A stretch of DNA of 64,000 bases from JAYWDA01 sp043747555 (GTDB taxonomy: Bacteria; Bdellovibrionota; Bdellovibrionia; Bdellovibrionales; Bdellovibrionaceae). Shown in pieces: positions 7,527-16,805 of this stretch. The stretch's first letter is position 1. Every line of letters starts with the position of its first letter. The notes under the pieces are model-generated. The model saw only the letters and a program-made list of their open reading frames with translations, searched no databases and had not been told where the DNA came from. The stretch covers positions 8,880 through 72,879 of the forward strand of contig JAYTOY010000047.1 in assembly GCA_043747555.1 (NCBI GenBank), read 5' to 3'. Made by a program: the position numbers and the translations under genes.

Positions 7527-8284
7527 TTAAAGCAAAGGATAAACAGCCTTTGCTGACCTAACAGCCCCGGCGATACTTCCTCCACCGAATGCGTCGCCGG
7601 CTAAAAAAATCGTTTCTTATTCCAACGAAATAAATAATTCCGGAAAGATCGTTTTTGGCCGACTGTAACGCCATTTTTTAATTTGCGCCTTGTTGATTTT
7701 GAAAGGGCCTCTTACTTGGTTTTTTAGTTCGATTTCCACTTTTTCCAGAATGGCCGCGTCTTTTAAATTAAAGTGTTGCTCACTCCAAAAATCATTCATC
7801 ACGACCGTTAACGCCAAATTTTTACTGATCCCTTTGGCGAGCATATCTGCAAATGCACCGTTCAGTATTGAAGTTGCTGCTATCGGCGCTTGATCCAAAT
7901 GCCGATTAAATTCCCGTCGTACATCCAAATTGCGATTTGTTCCAGGTATTAGCTGAGTATAATCGATGGAAAAAATCGCGGGACCTTAGCCTTGACGGCA
8001 GCCTCAAGTAATTTAGTCTGTGCCCCTATAATAACAGGACGCAGACCACTCAGCGCTGAAATGATACAAGTTCCGCCTTCAACACTTTCGAAAAGCGAAC
8101 TTGGAGAATTCCAATCCACTTCTTTCAACTCAGCACCCATGCACTTTAATTTTTCTAACTTCGCTAGATCATTTCCAGGGCGAACTAAGGCTCGCACCCT
8201 GACCTGTTGTCGAGTCAAGTTTTGAGCAATGCGCTCTCCCAAATTTCCAGTGGTTCCCGCTAACACAATCAATTCTTTGGTCAT
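7527..8284 (-). pseudogene. chimeric remnant: NmrA-like reductase N-terminus joined to renalase-like FAD oxidoreductase C-terminus
   Basis: The region starts (minus strand) as an NmrA-type NAD(P)-binding protein: IVLAGTTGNLGERIA is the Rossmann motif, and GLRPVIIGAQTKLLEAA follows. At RFFPS the frame breaks: IIL then a stop, while a shifted frame continues with the family sequence DYTQLIPGTNRN, DVRREFNRHLD and ATSILNGAFADML. After that the NmrA similarity ends and the sequence becomes the C-terminus of a renalase/amine-oxidase-like flavoprotein: LTVVMNDFWSEQHF, KKWRYSRP, then an in-frame TAA (7617-7619) and FLAGDAFGGGSIAGAV. It carries three lesions: a frameshift, a gene-fusing deletion and a nonsense codon. 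No functional product is expected. Confidence 0.75.
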
Positions 8285-8401
8285 GGAAGAATCATAACTT
8301 TAATTGCAAAATTGAACGATAGCTTAATACCAATAATCCCTTCGTAGGTCCATTTAGTTTGCCTAAAAATGAGGCCATACTAAGTACATCCGGGGGATCG
8401 A

Positions 8402-8929
8402 ATGCAATTTTTCACAATTTTTTTAGGCCTTTTCTTGTTTTTACCATTCCAAACAGCTCAGGCTACAGAATTTTCGAACCAAGTCCCCATCTTAGATTTT
8501 CATCAAGTCACGCAACACATCTCCAGAGGCGCACGTCCCCATAAAATTGGTTTAGAGGCCCTTGCAAAAATGGGTGTAAAAACTATTTTAAATATTGATA
8601 ACGATAAACCTGAAATCGCCGATGAAGCCAAAAATTCTCAAGCCTTAGGACTTCGGATGATCTCGCTTCCAATGTCAGGTTTTTGGAAACCAAAAGACGC
8701 ACAAGTTGAAAAAATTCTGGCCGTTTTAAGGAACCCTGCCAATTACCCTTTGTTTATTCATTGCAAACACGGGCACGACAGAACTGGGTTGATCATGGGC
8801 CTTTACCGGATTCAAGAGCAAAACTGGCCAGCCCAAGAGGCTTACGCCGAGATGCTTAAATTAGGATTTCATAAGCAGCTGGTATTTTTAGATCATTATT
8901 TTAAACAAAAAACAGGGCTCGACGACTAG
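8402..8929 (+). CDS. secreted dual-specificity/tyrosine phosphatase-like protein
   Basis: The product has a signal peptide (residues 1-22, ending TAQA) and a cysteine-phosphatase P-loop HCKHGHDRTG with Cys121 and Arg127 (CX5R). The general acid is likely in the loop near residues 90-100. The ~150-residue mature domain matches the DSP/Siw14-like group, whose members dephosphorylate phosphotyrosine or inositol pyrophosphates; here it would act in the periplasm or outside the cell. A G-rich ribosome-binding stretch lies just upstream of the ATG. A second phosphatase-fold protein at 27797-28501 has lost the P-loop Arg. An export function in host or prey interaction is speculation. Confidence 0.85.
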   Translation: MQFFTIFLGLFLFLPFQTAQATEFSNQVPILDFHQVTQHISRGARPHKIGLEALAKMGVKTILNIDNDKPEIADEAKNSQALGLRMISLPMSGFWKPKDAQVEKILAVLRNPANYPLFIHCKHGHDRTGLIMGLYRIQEQNWPAQEAYAEMLKLGFHKQLVFLDHYFKQKTGLDD

Positions 8930-8953
8930 ATTTTAAAATTTCGTAGGCCTCAT

Positions 8954-8977
8954 AAAAAAACCCGCTTAAAAAGCGGG
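8954..8977 (-). terminator. intrinsic terminator of the fasciclin gene (partly bidirectional)
   Basis: CCCGCTT (8961-8967) and AAGCGGG (8971-8977) form a GC-rich 7-bp stem with a 3-nt loop. On the minus strand it is followed by seven T residues (8954-8960 read in reverse), as expected for Rho-independent termination of the gene ending at 9007. On the plus strand the tail is only CTTCGT, so termination of the phosphatase gene would be weaker. Confidence 0.8.
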
Positions 8978-9006
8978 CTTCGTATATTGCGACTGTCTAC
9001 AAATAA

Positions 9007-9591
9007 TTACTTGGGCATTACAACTGTATCGACAACGTGAATCACGCCATTTTTTTGGTAAACGTCAGCAATTGTTACTTTCGACATTCCGCCCTTTTCA
9101 TCTTTTAACATCACATCAGAACCTTGTAACATTGCAGACAATGTTCCACCAGAAACTGTCTTCATTGTTGCTGTGCCGTGACCTTTTTTAATCATCGAGA
9201 CAAGTGATTTAGAATCAACGTTTCCAGCTACAACATGATAAGTCAGAACTTTTGTTAAAGTTGCTTTTGCTTCTGGCTTTAATAAACCATCAACGGTTCC
9301 AGCCGGAAGTTTTGCAAATGCTTCATTTGTTGGAGCAAAAACTGTAAATGGTCCTGCACCTTTTAAAGTATCTACTAATCCTGCCGCTTTAACAGCTGCA
9401 ACTAATGTCGTGTGATCCTGTGAGTTCACAGCATTATCAATGATATCTTTTGACGGATACATTGCGGCTCCGCCCACTTCCACAGTTTTTTCAGCTGCTT
9501 TATCGGCACCCATTTTTTCGTTTTTTGCCTTAGCTTGAACAACACCAGCTGTCATTGCGCTGACTAAAATCACTGCTAATAATTTTCTCAT
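9007..9591 (-). CDS. exported fasciclin (FAS1) domain protein
   Basis: The 194-residue product has a signal peptide (ending VQA, residue ~20) and one FAS1 domain: the H1-like motif AGPFTVFAPTNEAFAKLPAGTV and the H2-like ending NGVIHVVDTVVMP. Single FAS1 proteins are periplasmic or surface adhesins and are common in Gram-negative bacteria. It is monocistronic, with its own terminator downstream and a 199-nt intergenic region upstream. No lipobox is visible. A role in adhesion is inferred from the family only. Confidence 0.93.
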   Translation of the reverse strand: MRKLLAVILVSAMTAGVVQAKAKNEKMGADKAAEKTVEVGGAAMYPSKDIIDNAVNSQDHTTLVAAVKAAGLVDTLKGAGPFTVFAPTNEAFAKLPAGTVDGLLKPEAKATLTKVLTYHVVAGNVDSKSLVSMIKKGHGTATMKTVSGGTLSAMLQGSDVMLKDEKGGMSKVTIADVYQKNGVIHVVDTVVMPK

Positions 9592-9790
9592 CCTGATCTA
9601 CTCCCTTTTGTTTTAGTGTCAGTTTATCTGCCACCAAAGAAGGGTGACATAAACCAGTTTTCCAGACAAGAAGGTATTTTCTACTTTTGACGCACTCTTA
9701 TTGTACCGCCCCGAGGGGCTACCTAGCCAAAGACCCGGTCTGGCCTGAAAATAATTTGTGAAATCACAAATATTATCTTTAAAATAAGCC

Positions 9791-10222
9791 ATGGAACAAA
9801 TCGTTATGCATGCCTATACAAGCCAATTTTTACTGCCGATGGATCAGGAAGAAATTAAAAAAATCTTAACTGTTTCTCAAAAAAATAATCTTCGAGATGG
9901 GATCACTGGGTTTTTAACGGTGCGGGGTGAATATTTCCTGCAGGTGCTAGAGGGGCCTGAATCCTTAGTCAGAGACTGCTATGCCCGCATTGCACTAGAT
10001 CCTCGGCATAAATTACTAACTGTGCAAGGCGAAGCTTTCAGCAAAGAGCGCCTTATGCCAAAGTGGAGCATGGGCCTAGTTCCGATGAATGAAAAACTGA
10101 AATCATCGCAAGATATCCTTGAATTGTTTGAACTTGGTCGTGCCGGAAAACCCTTTTCCAATAACACCAGTCTAATGTCGATGCTTAGAATATTCTCGAA
10201 AGAAGCCGAAGTCTTACTTTAG
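9791..10222 (+). CDS. BLUF-domain blue-light photoreceptor (second copy)
   Basis: This is a complete BLUF sensor with Tyr9, Asn33, Gln51 (FLQVLEG), Trp92 and Met94, all at the same mutual spacing as AppA and as the BLUF protein at 286-660. DPRH at 70-73 is shared. A ~45-residue C-terminal tail (after residue 97) is helical in character and probably forms the cap that contacts partners. No output domain is fused. ATG 9791 gives Tyr9; ATG 9806 is an alternative. The stop interlocks with that of yaeQ (4-nt overlap). The 199-nt region 9592-9790 upstream is A/T-rich near the start and must hold this promoter and that of the fasciclin gene; I see no clear -35/-10. Confidence 0.92.
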   Translation: MEQIVMHAYTSQFLLPMDQEEIKKILTVSQKNNLRDGITGFLTVRGEYFLQVLEGPESLVRDCYARIALDPRHKLLTVQGEAFSKERLMPKWSMGLVPMNEKLKSSQDILELFELGRAGKPFSNNTSLMSMLRIFSKEAEVLL

Positions 10223-10761
10223 TTTTTAAAAGAGAAAGACTGCACTTCCCCCTGTTCCATTATTTCGCCGACTTGAATCATTAAGGACCCGCCATTATGA
10301 ACTAAGGTCCACCTGTTATCTCGTTGAAGTTTTGCTTCCAAACGGTTTAAAAACTCAGATGTGAAAGAAAAAACCTGCAGCTGGTTTGAATTAAAAATTT
10401 TATTATCATGAATTTCGCGAATCAATACTTCCGGATCTTTATAGGTGTAGATTTTTACAACTTTTGCGGCTTTTGAGGCTTTATGAATTTTGCGCGCACT
10501 TGGATTTCCAATTTCGATCCAAAGTGAAATTCCGTGACCGTCCTTTTGCCACAATGCGGGCTGATCAGGGTCTCCCAATCCGGCCGATGAAAACTCTAGG
10601 CTTTCACGATCATTTAAGGCGTAAGCTAACACTCGAGTCAGTAAGTAATGTGGCGCTTCCGAGGGATGTTTTGCAATTCGAATATCGATCTCCTTATAAA
10701 CCTCTCGGTCGATATCAGACAGCGCAATTCGGAATCGATGTAAAATGGAAGCTATTGCCAT
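10219..10761 (-). CDS. yaeQ: YaeQ family protein
   Basis: The 180-residue protein matches the YaeQ family along its length: MAIASILHRFRIALSDIDR, HPSEAPHYLLTRVLAYAL, then GDPDQPALW and DGHGISLWIEIGNPSARKIHKASK. YaeQ has a PD-(D/E)XK nuclease-like fold; its cellular role is unclear (it was once linked to RfaH suppression). Conserved Asp/Glu and Lys in the core, as in LWIEIGNPSARK, fit the nuclease-like arrangement. It ends interlocked with the convergent BLUF gene. The histidine-kinase gene follows 46 nt after its start on the other side. I see no regulator. Confidence 0.93.
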   Translation of the reverse strand: MAIASILHRFRIALSDIDREVYKEIDIRIAKHPSEAPHYLLTRVLAYALNDRESLEFSSAGLGDPDQPALWQKDGHGISLWIEIGNPSARKIHKASKAAKVVKIYTYKDPEVLIREIHDNKIFNSNQLQVFSFTSEFLNRLEAKLQRDNRWTLVHNGGSLMIQVGEIMEQGEVQSFSFKN

Positions 10762-10806
10762 AGGAGTAACTTACATGCCACAAGCCCTGATGGCTAAGAA
10801 AAACAC

Positions 10807-13299
10807 CTAAGAATTCCTGGCCCACTGCTGGGTAAGGGCATCGAGCTTTTCAAAGTCCACCGGTTTGCTAATAAAATCATTCATTCCGGCAGCCAGGCAA
10901 GCATCTCGATCCCGCGAAAGGGCGTTTGCTGTCATCGCAATAATAGGAATTTTTTCATTCCATTTTTTGTCGCCATTCTGTCGAATTATTTTTGTGGCTT
11001 CATATCCGTCTAGCTCTGGCATTTGGCAATCCATCAAAATCAAATCAAATTTTTCTGATTCCAGCAGCTTTAAACACTCTTTTCCGTTCGAAACAATTTT
11101 AAAATCGTGTCCCAACTTTTGAATCATAGCAGCGGCCACTTTTTGATTGATCGAATTATCTTCTGCCACCAGAATCTTTAATTTTACATTGTCTAGTGAT
11201 CGAGCCCTCATATTTTCAATCAGAATACCTTCTGCTTTTTTCAATTCAATCTCAAACCAAAATAGGCTTCCGCTGCCAATGAGGCTTTTCATTTGAACTT
11301 CACCCTTCATCAATTGAACTAAATGACGACAGATCGAAAGTCCAAGGCCCGTCCCGCCAAATTTCCTTGTGGTCGAACTATCTGCTTGCTGAAAAGGTTG
11401 AAACAATTTTGACGCGACTTCAGGTGTCATACCAATCCCCGTATCTTGAACTTCAAAACGAAACTTAAAGCAGTTTTCTTTTGCAGAAACCACCATGGAT
11501 CGGACAGTGACGGTTCCAGACTCAGTGAATTTTACGGCATTGGAAATTAAATTTAAGAGAACTTGTCGGACTTTTCCGGGGTCTCCAAGGACATTCGTGG
11601 CAGAGCCCTCATCGATTTCTAAATTTAATTTCAAGCTTTTACTTTCGGCTAAATACTGCATGGATTTGCAGGTGTCCCGAACAAGGGATGCCATCTCAAA
11701 ATGAGTTTCCTCCAAATTCATTTTTCCTGCTTCGATCTTTGATAAATCAAGAATGTCATTTACAATCATCAATAAACTATTGGCACACCCACGAATGATT
11801 TGCAGATGTTCTTGCTGGTCTGAATCCAACTTAGAATCCATCATAATTTGAGCCATCCCGATCACACCATTGATGGGAGTTCGAATTTCATGGCTCATGT
11901 TTGCAAGGAAGTTTGTCTTAAGGTCTGACGCCTGCTTAGCTTCAAGGGCAATCTGCGTCAGCTGCTCGTTGAGCCTTTTTAATTGTAGTTCATCGGCTTT
12001 TCTTTTTGTAATGTCTGCGATAAAAGAGGTGAAAGTAAATTTTCCATCAACGTCAATAGCGCTGATTGATAATTGAACGGGGAACTCTTCGCCGGATTTT
12101 CTGATTGCCAAAAGTTCAATGCTTTGATTTAAAATACGTCCTTTTTTTGTGCTTAAAAATCTTTTCATGCCATTTTCATGGGATTCATGAAACCTTTTTG
12201 GAATAATCAGGTCTGACATTTTTTGGCCACTGGCTTCGTTGACGGAATACCCAAAGATAGCAGTTGCTCTTGGATTCCACTGAATCACGCGCCCATCACT
12301 GTCGATGCCGACAATGGCATCCAAGGAAGAGTCAAAAATGGCCCGAATATTGGCTTCACTTTTTTGAAAGGCTAAGGTTCTACTTTCAACCTGACGTTCT
12401 AACGATAAGTTCGCTTCACGCAATTTATCTTCGGCCATTCGTTGCTTAATTTCTGTCCTATTCATCACCATCGATGTCCATAAGATGATCACTAAAAAGA
12501 AAACGACATTCCCCATAACAACAATCAAGGTTCCAAAATCAGCACTGAAAAGACCAATTTTTTGTCCATATATTTGCAGGGCGTTGACCAATGCAGGAAT
12601 TACAGTTGCCGAGACAATCAATCGTCGACCCATCTGACCCGTCATAGTCCTTGCAGAAATGACAGCAACAAGTCCGTAATCTCGGCGCGCCCATAACACT
12701 CCAAGGCTTAAAATAATAAACAAGATGGCTGTGTGAAAGGCCATCTGGGTATAAAAAGCAGAACCGAAAGAGTAAGTGACCCCAAGAAGATAACCAGTCA
12801 AGGCTTGAAACGAGATAAGGGATGAAATAAATATCATAAACTGAGACAGCTTATAAAATTTGTAGCGCCCAGATGTCAGGATAAAACTAAGGCTAAGAAA
12901 AATAAAATTGATGGCGGTCACCGGTGCCAGTCGGCCCGGAGGAAACCGAGCCCCCGGGGGAACAGGGTCACGGAATAAAAATTCATCAATCTTAAAATCA
13001 AAACCGAAAATATATTCACAAAGAGTCAGCGACCCAATTAGAAAAATTACCATTGAAAGTATTCTTATGATGACAGTCGATGAAAAAAACTTTTCTTCTT
13101 GATAAATTCCAAGTGTAATAGAAATCAACATAAGACCAATGGCTGTATTGGCTTTCATCGCAATATATTCGGGTAAGATCGATTTTAGTGTCGAAATATC
13201 AAAAGCCCAACCCAAAAGAACAAGGGCCGAAATAAAAAGACCTGTCGCCACACATAAAGGAACGAATTGATCGCCGCGAAGGCCGCTATTTTTTTTCAT
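10807..13299 (-). CDS. membrane hybrid histidine kinase (PAS-HisKA-HATPase-REC)
   Basis: The 830 residues start with about seven hydrophobic segments (residues 12-280), a membrane sensor region of MASE-like character. A coiled coil (281-312), a PAS domain (315-432), HisKA with phospho-acceptor His470 in FLANMSHEIRTP and a HATPase domain follow; LLNLISNAVKFTE is the N box, with GTGLGLS (649-655) as the G box. A C-terminal receiver has Asp757 in LILMDCQMPELDGYEA. Phosphate can pass from His470 to Asp757 and then to an unlinked Hpt protein or regulator. No separate response regulator is adjacent. PPGARFPPGRLAP in the sensor (114-126) is unusual and may be a periplasmic loop. Confidence 0.93.
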   Translation of the reverse strand: MKKNSGLRGDQFVPLCVATGLFISALVLLGWAFDISTLKSILPEYIAMKANTAIGLMLISITLGIYQEEKFFSSTVIIRILSMVIFLIGSLTLCEYIFGFDFKIDEFLFRDPVPPGARFPPGRLAPVTAINFIFLSLSFILTSGRYKFYKLSQFMIFISSLISFQALTGYLLGVTYSFGSAFYTQMAFHTAILFIILSLGVLWARRDYGLVAVISARTMTGQMGRRLIVSATVIPALVNALQIYGQKIGLFSADFGTLIVVMGNVVFFLVIILWTSMVMNRTEIKQRMAEDKLREANLSLERQVESRTLAFQKSEANIRAIFDSSLDAIVGIDSDGRVIQWNPRATAIFGYSVNEASGQKMSDLIIPKRFHESHENGMKRFLSTKKGRILNQSIELLAIRKSGEEFPVQLSISAIDVDGKFTFTSFIADITKRKADELQLKRLNEQLTQIALEAKQASDLKTNFLANMSHEIRTPINGVIGMAQIMMDSKLDSDQQEHLQIIRGCANSLLMIVNDILDLSKIEAGKMNLEETHFEMASLVRDTCKSMQYLAESKSLKLNLEIDEGSATNVLGDPGKVRQVLLNLISNAVKFTESGTVTVRSMVVSAKENCFKFRFEVQDTGIGMTPEVASKLFQPFQQADSSTTRKFGGTGLGLSICRHLVQLMKGEVQMKSLIGSGSLFWFEIELKKAEGILIENMRARSLDNVKLKILVAEDNSINQKVAAAMIQKLGHDFKIVSNGKECLKLLESEKFDLILMDCQMPELDGYEATKIIRQNGDKKWNEKIPIIAMTANALSRDRDACLAAGMNDFISKPVDFEKLDALTQQWARNS

Positions 13300-13424
13300 A
13301 GATTTATTCTAGAAGAAAACGTTTTTGCGCGCACCCCATTTAAAATGCCCTCGACCCCACTAAAGTCTGGCGTTTTGGAAGATTTTTTGCCAATCTTCTA
13401 TTGTGGTGGCGGTAGGAGTTATAT

Positions 13425-13904
13425 TTGGCAAACACTAAATTTCTTATGAATTCTAAAATTGGACCTCTTTACTTAGTCGCTTCAGAGCGAGGTCTTCAAT
13501 CAGTTTCTTTTGATAACAAGGAAGCTGAAAAAGTTTTGGGGATTAACGGATCTTCGCCAGCGTCCCAAGTTTTAAATAAGGCCGTCAAGCAACTGGAAGA
13601 GTACTTCTCTGGAAAAAGAAAAAAATTCGATCTTCCCCTAGACTTGAAAGGCACCGAATTTCAGAAAAAAGTTTGGCGCCAGTTACTGAAGATTAAATAC
13701 GGTGAAACCTTAGCTTACAAAGATATAGCTAATCAAATTAAAAATCAAAAAGCAGTCAGGGCTGTTGGCAGCGCTAATGGGAAAAATCCAGTTTGCATTA
13801 TTATCCCCTGCCACAGAGTTATCGCTGCCGATGGAAGTGCTGGCGGATACTCAGGCGGCCTTCAAATCAAACTTAAACTGTTAGCTCTGGAAGCCGACTG
13901 TTGA
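13425..13904 (+). CDS. ogt: methylated-DNA--protein-cysteine methyltransferase (Ogt/MGMT)
   Basis: A suicide DNA-repair enzyme moves the alkyl group of O6-alkylguanine onto its own cysteine. The active site PCHRV holds Cys129, followed by GGYSGG; the helix-turn-helix RAVGSANGKNP precedes it. The length of 159 residues fits Ogt. I take the TTG at 13425 as start because AGGAG (13413-13417) is well placed for it; the next ATG (13446, residue 8) has no ribosome-binding site. The TGA stop overlaps the TTG start of mntH (TTGA at 13901-13904), so the two genes form an operon. Confidence 0.95.
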   Translation: MANTKFLMNSKIGPLYLVASERGLQSVSFDNKEAEKVLGINGSSPASQVLNKAVKQLEEYFSGKRKKFDLPLDLKGTEFQKKVWRQLLKIKYGETLAYKDIANQIKNQKAVRAVGSANGKNPVCIIIPCHRVIAADGSAGGYSGGLQIKLKLLALEADC

Positions 13905-15232
13905 AAATAACTCAATTCCTAAGGCTCCCTGAAACAGCCACTGCCCCATTTTGCCCTTCCGAAGTTCAAGGTTCTATAAAAGTTCCGGACGGTTTGTCCA
14001 CTTGGAAAAAAATCCTTATATTTTTAGGGCCAGGGCTTTTAGTGTCCGTCGGATATATGGATCCCGGCAATTGGGCCACCGATATTGAAGCCGGTTCGAA
14101 ATATGGCTATGCACTTTTATTTGTAGTTCTATTTTCTAGCTTAGCGGCCATTGTTTTACAGTGCCTCAGTATGCGAATTGGTATTGTTACGGGTCAAGAT
14201 CTCGCTCAAATCACTCGCCAAAAATATTCTAAAAAAGTATCCCTTCTTTCTTGGCTGTTAGCTGAAATCGCCATTATTGCGACCGATGTTGCCGAGGTTC
14301 TTGGCAGCGCCTTGGCATTTAAACTTTTGTTAGGCGTATCCTTAAAAGTTGGAATCTTACTGACGGCTCTGGATACTTTTATAATTTTAGGTTTAAAAGG
14401 AAAGGGTTTCCGTCAGGTCGAGGCCATTATCTTAGGACTTATTTTAACAATTGGAAGCTGCTACATTGCAGAACTTTGGTGGCTAAAGCCAGACTGGCAA
14501 CAAGTGATGTCAGGCTACGTCCCTTCCCTTTCAAACTTGCAAGGTTTTGAACCCTGGTATCTAGCCATCGGTATCTTGGGAGCCACTGTGATGCCGCACA
14601 ATCTTTACCTGCACTCATCGATTGTTCAAACCAGGCACGTCCCAAAAAACATTGAAGGAAAAAAATCAGCATTAAGATTTAGCACCCTGGATACCGTTGC
14701 TTCTCTGTCTTTAGCTTTTCTAGTCAATTCAGCAATTCTAATTTTAGCCGCTACTGCGTTTCACTCTACGGGTCATAAAGAAGTGATTGAAATTGATCAA
14801 GCTTACCGCTTATTAAATCCCGTCGTAGGCAGTTCGATCGCAGCATTTCTTTTTGGATTTGCACTTTTGGCGGCAGGACAAAGTTCCACATTCACCGGAA
14901 CCATTGCGGGCCAAGTTATTTTAGAAGGCTTTTTAAAATTAAAAATTCCTTGTTGGCAAAGACGAGTGATCACCCGAGGCTTAGCTTTAATTCCGGCATT
15001 TATTGGTGTTAGTGTTTTAGGAGAGCAAAGCACAGGACAATTATTAGTTTTCAGCCAAGTGGTCTTATCCTTACAACTCCCCTTTGCCATTTATCCACTC
15101 ATTCTCTTTGCTTCTGATTCAAATTTAATGGGCCCGCTAAAAATTGGACCTATTCTAAAAACATTGTCTTGGATATTATTTTTAATTATCACGTGCGCAA
15201 ACTTAGTTCTGCTTATTAAATTCATCTCTTAG
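13901..15232 (+). CDS. mntH: NRAMP family divalent metal (Mn2+/Fe2+) transporter MntH
   Basis: This proton-coupled inner-membrane importer of manganese and related metals has 443 residues and about 11 transmembrane helices. The helix-1 metal motif DPGN is at residues 54-57 (YMDPGNWATDIEAGSKYGYAL), and the helix-6 motif is MPHNLYLHSSIVQTR. The TTG start shares bases with the ogt stop. No MntR or Fur box was identified, because transcription must come from upstream of ogt. Manganese import fits the oxidative-stress genes elsewhere in the window, but the linkage is only inference. Confidence 0.95.
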   Translation: MKITQFLRLPETATAPFCPSEVQGSIKVPDGLSTWKKILIFLGPGLLVSVGYMDPGNWATDIEAGSKYGYALLFVVLFSSLAAIVLQCLSMRIGIVTGQDLAQITRQKYSKKVSLLSWLLAEIAIIATDVAEVLGSALAFKLLLGVSLKVGILLTALDTFIILGLKGKGFRQVEAIILGLILTIGSCYIAELWWLKPDWQQVMSGYVPSLSNLQGFEPWYLAIGILGATVMPHNLYLHSSIVQTRHVPKNIEGKKSALRFSTLDTVASLSLAFLVNSAILILAATAFHSTGHKEVIEIDQAYRLLNPVVGSSIAAFLFGFALLAAGQSSTFTGTIAGQVILEGFLKLKIPCWQRRVITRGLALIPAFIGVSVLGEQSTGQLLVFSQVVLSLQLPFAIYPLILFASDSNLMGPLKIGPILKTLSWILFLIITCANLVLLIKFIS

Positions 15233-15347
15233 AAACCTTTGAGCAGGTCTAGCCAAACCCCACCTTAGTACTGTTTTGTTTAGTTCAGGCTGTCTAAAGG
15301 CGAGTGTATCCTTAATTCTCAATCGCAAATGACCGACAACAAACAGA

Positions 15348-16805
15348 ATGAATAAAAACGCCGCCCCTCCCATTTCGATCACTAAGATAAAGCCCCGCCA
15401 GGCCGAATCTGAACTTCGTGACACTGGTCGTATGGATATTCGTCAAAATGAAGGTGTCTCAGCAGAAATAATTTTTAATAACCAACTTCTTCCCACCAGA
15501 GTCTTTGACCTTTCGTCGACGGGAATCTGTCTTATTATTGAAGCCAACTCTGAATTAAAAATCCAACTTCTTGATATGCTAAAAATTAAAATCAATTTAG
15601 CTTGGAGCGGACCCATCATTTCAGATTACCAAGTTTGTTGGATCACACCTGTTACTACTGGTTTAAAAGTGGGACTGCGATCATCGCTGATCCAATCAGA
15701 TGTAAGTCTTGCAGACATCGATCATTCAATGGTGCCGGTTTCAGAATCATATCCCTTAATTGGTTATTTATTTAAAGATTTTCATTATCTAGAACGTTCT
15801 ATCTTTCACCTTTTAAAACTGTCTGCAAAACATGCCGTTGTTGAAGTTCATGATAAAGACCATATCTTTTTTCCTCATCAAAAAGTCGAATTACTTTTTT
15901 CAGTCCAATCCCTAAAAATGGATAAGCTTAAAGCCAGCATCGTTCAAATTCAGCCCTCGTCTAAGAACACGATCACCTTGACGCTTAAAATTGAGCAGCT
16001 GACAAAATCCTTGGAAGCCGATCTAGTTAATCAACTGGTGATAAATCCAAATGTCACTTTAGAAACCATTCGAAATGCAGGCTTTAAAATAAAAAATGTG
16101 GCTCACCATTTTCGTTTTCGATTCGTAAAAACCCAAGAAGAATACGAACAAGTTCTTGCCTTGCGATTTGCAGCCTATAAATCCGCCGGTAAAGTCACTG
16201 CAGAGACTAATATCGGATCGATGGCAGCACCTCTAGATCACATCAGTCGAATTCTCATTGCCCTTCATGGTGATAAAGTGATTGCCTCCGTTTCACTTTC
16301 TTTTCCCGAAACAAACGATACAACCATGGACACAGAAAGACCCTTGAAGGGTGGATATCCGGATTTTATTCCTCCCAAGATCGAAATGATCGAAGTCGCT
16401 CGTCTGTGCACAGATCCTGAGTACCGCCGAGGCGATTTGTTGCTTCGAATGTTTGAAAATATTTATAAGGTACTTGCCTCGTCTAACCGAAAATATTTAA
16501 TAACCTCCACAGATAAAAATCTTTGGCCCCTGTATAAAAACTTAGGTTTCAAAAAAGTGGGTTTAAGGTACGATCATCCGTACCTTGCAGGAATTGAACA
16601 TGAAGTTATTTTAGTCCATGTCAATGTTGCGACATCCGGCAAGGGTATCGATCCTTTACGGTGGTGGTTTTTGTACTCCAAGATGACCCAATTTATTGAA
16701 AAACGGGAAAAGATTGAACGCTCAAATTACTTAAAAGGTAGATATTTTTTATTTAAAACATCTGCAAAAATTTTAGATGCTTATTTTAAATTAGTTAAAA
16801 AATAG
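15348..16805 (+). CDS. PilZ domain fused to GNAT/FeeM-like N-acyltransferase
   Basis: The 485-residue protein starts with a PilZ domain whose c-di-GMP-binding motifs are intact: RxxxR at 28-32 (RMDIR) and DxSxxG at 54-59 (DLSSTG). Residues ~130-240 look like a second PilZ/YcgR-N-like beta domain without the motif. The C-terminal ~200 residues resemble the FeeM/GNAT acyltransferase fold: FRFRFVKTQEEYEQVLALRF, EMIEVARLCTDPEYRRGDLL and ITSTDKNLWPLYKNLGFKKVG. The arrangement suggests acyl transfer gated by c-di-GMP. Its 3' end overlaps the convergent HO-fold gene by 11 nt. An HD-GYP protein at 49.9 kb could lower its ligand. The substrate is unknown. Confidence 0.85.
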   Translation: MNKNAAPPISITKIKPRQAESELRDTGRMDIRQNEGVSAEIIFNNQLLPTRVFDLSSTGICLIIEANSELKIQLLDMLKIKINLAWSGPIISDYQVCWITPVTTGLKVGLRSSLIQSDVSLADIDHSMVPVSESYPLIGYLFKDFHYLERSIFHLLKLSAKHAVVEVHDKDHIFFPHQKVELLFSVQSLKMDKLKASIVQIQPSSKNTITLTLKIEQLTKSLEADLVNQLVINPNVTLETIRNAGFKIKNVAHHFRFRFVKTQEEYEQVLALRFAAYKSAGKVTAETNIGSMAAPLDHISRILIALHGDKVIASVSLSFPETNDTTMDTERPLKGGYPDFIPPKIEMIEVARLCTDPEYRRGDLLLRMFENIYKVLASSNRKYLITSTDKNLWPLYKNLGFKKVGLRYDHPYLAGIEHEVILVHVNVATSGKGIDPLRWWFLYSKMTQFIEKREKIERSNYLKGRYFLFKTSAKILDAYFKLVKK

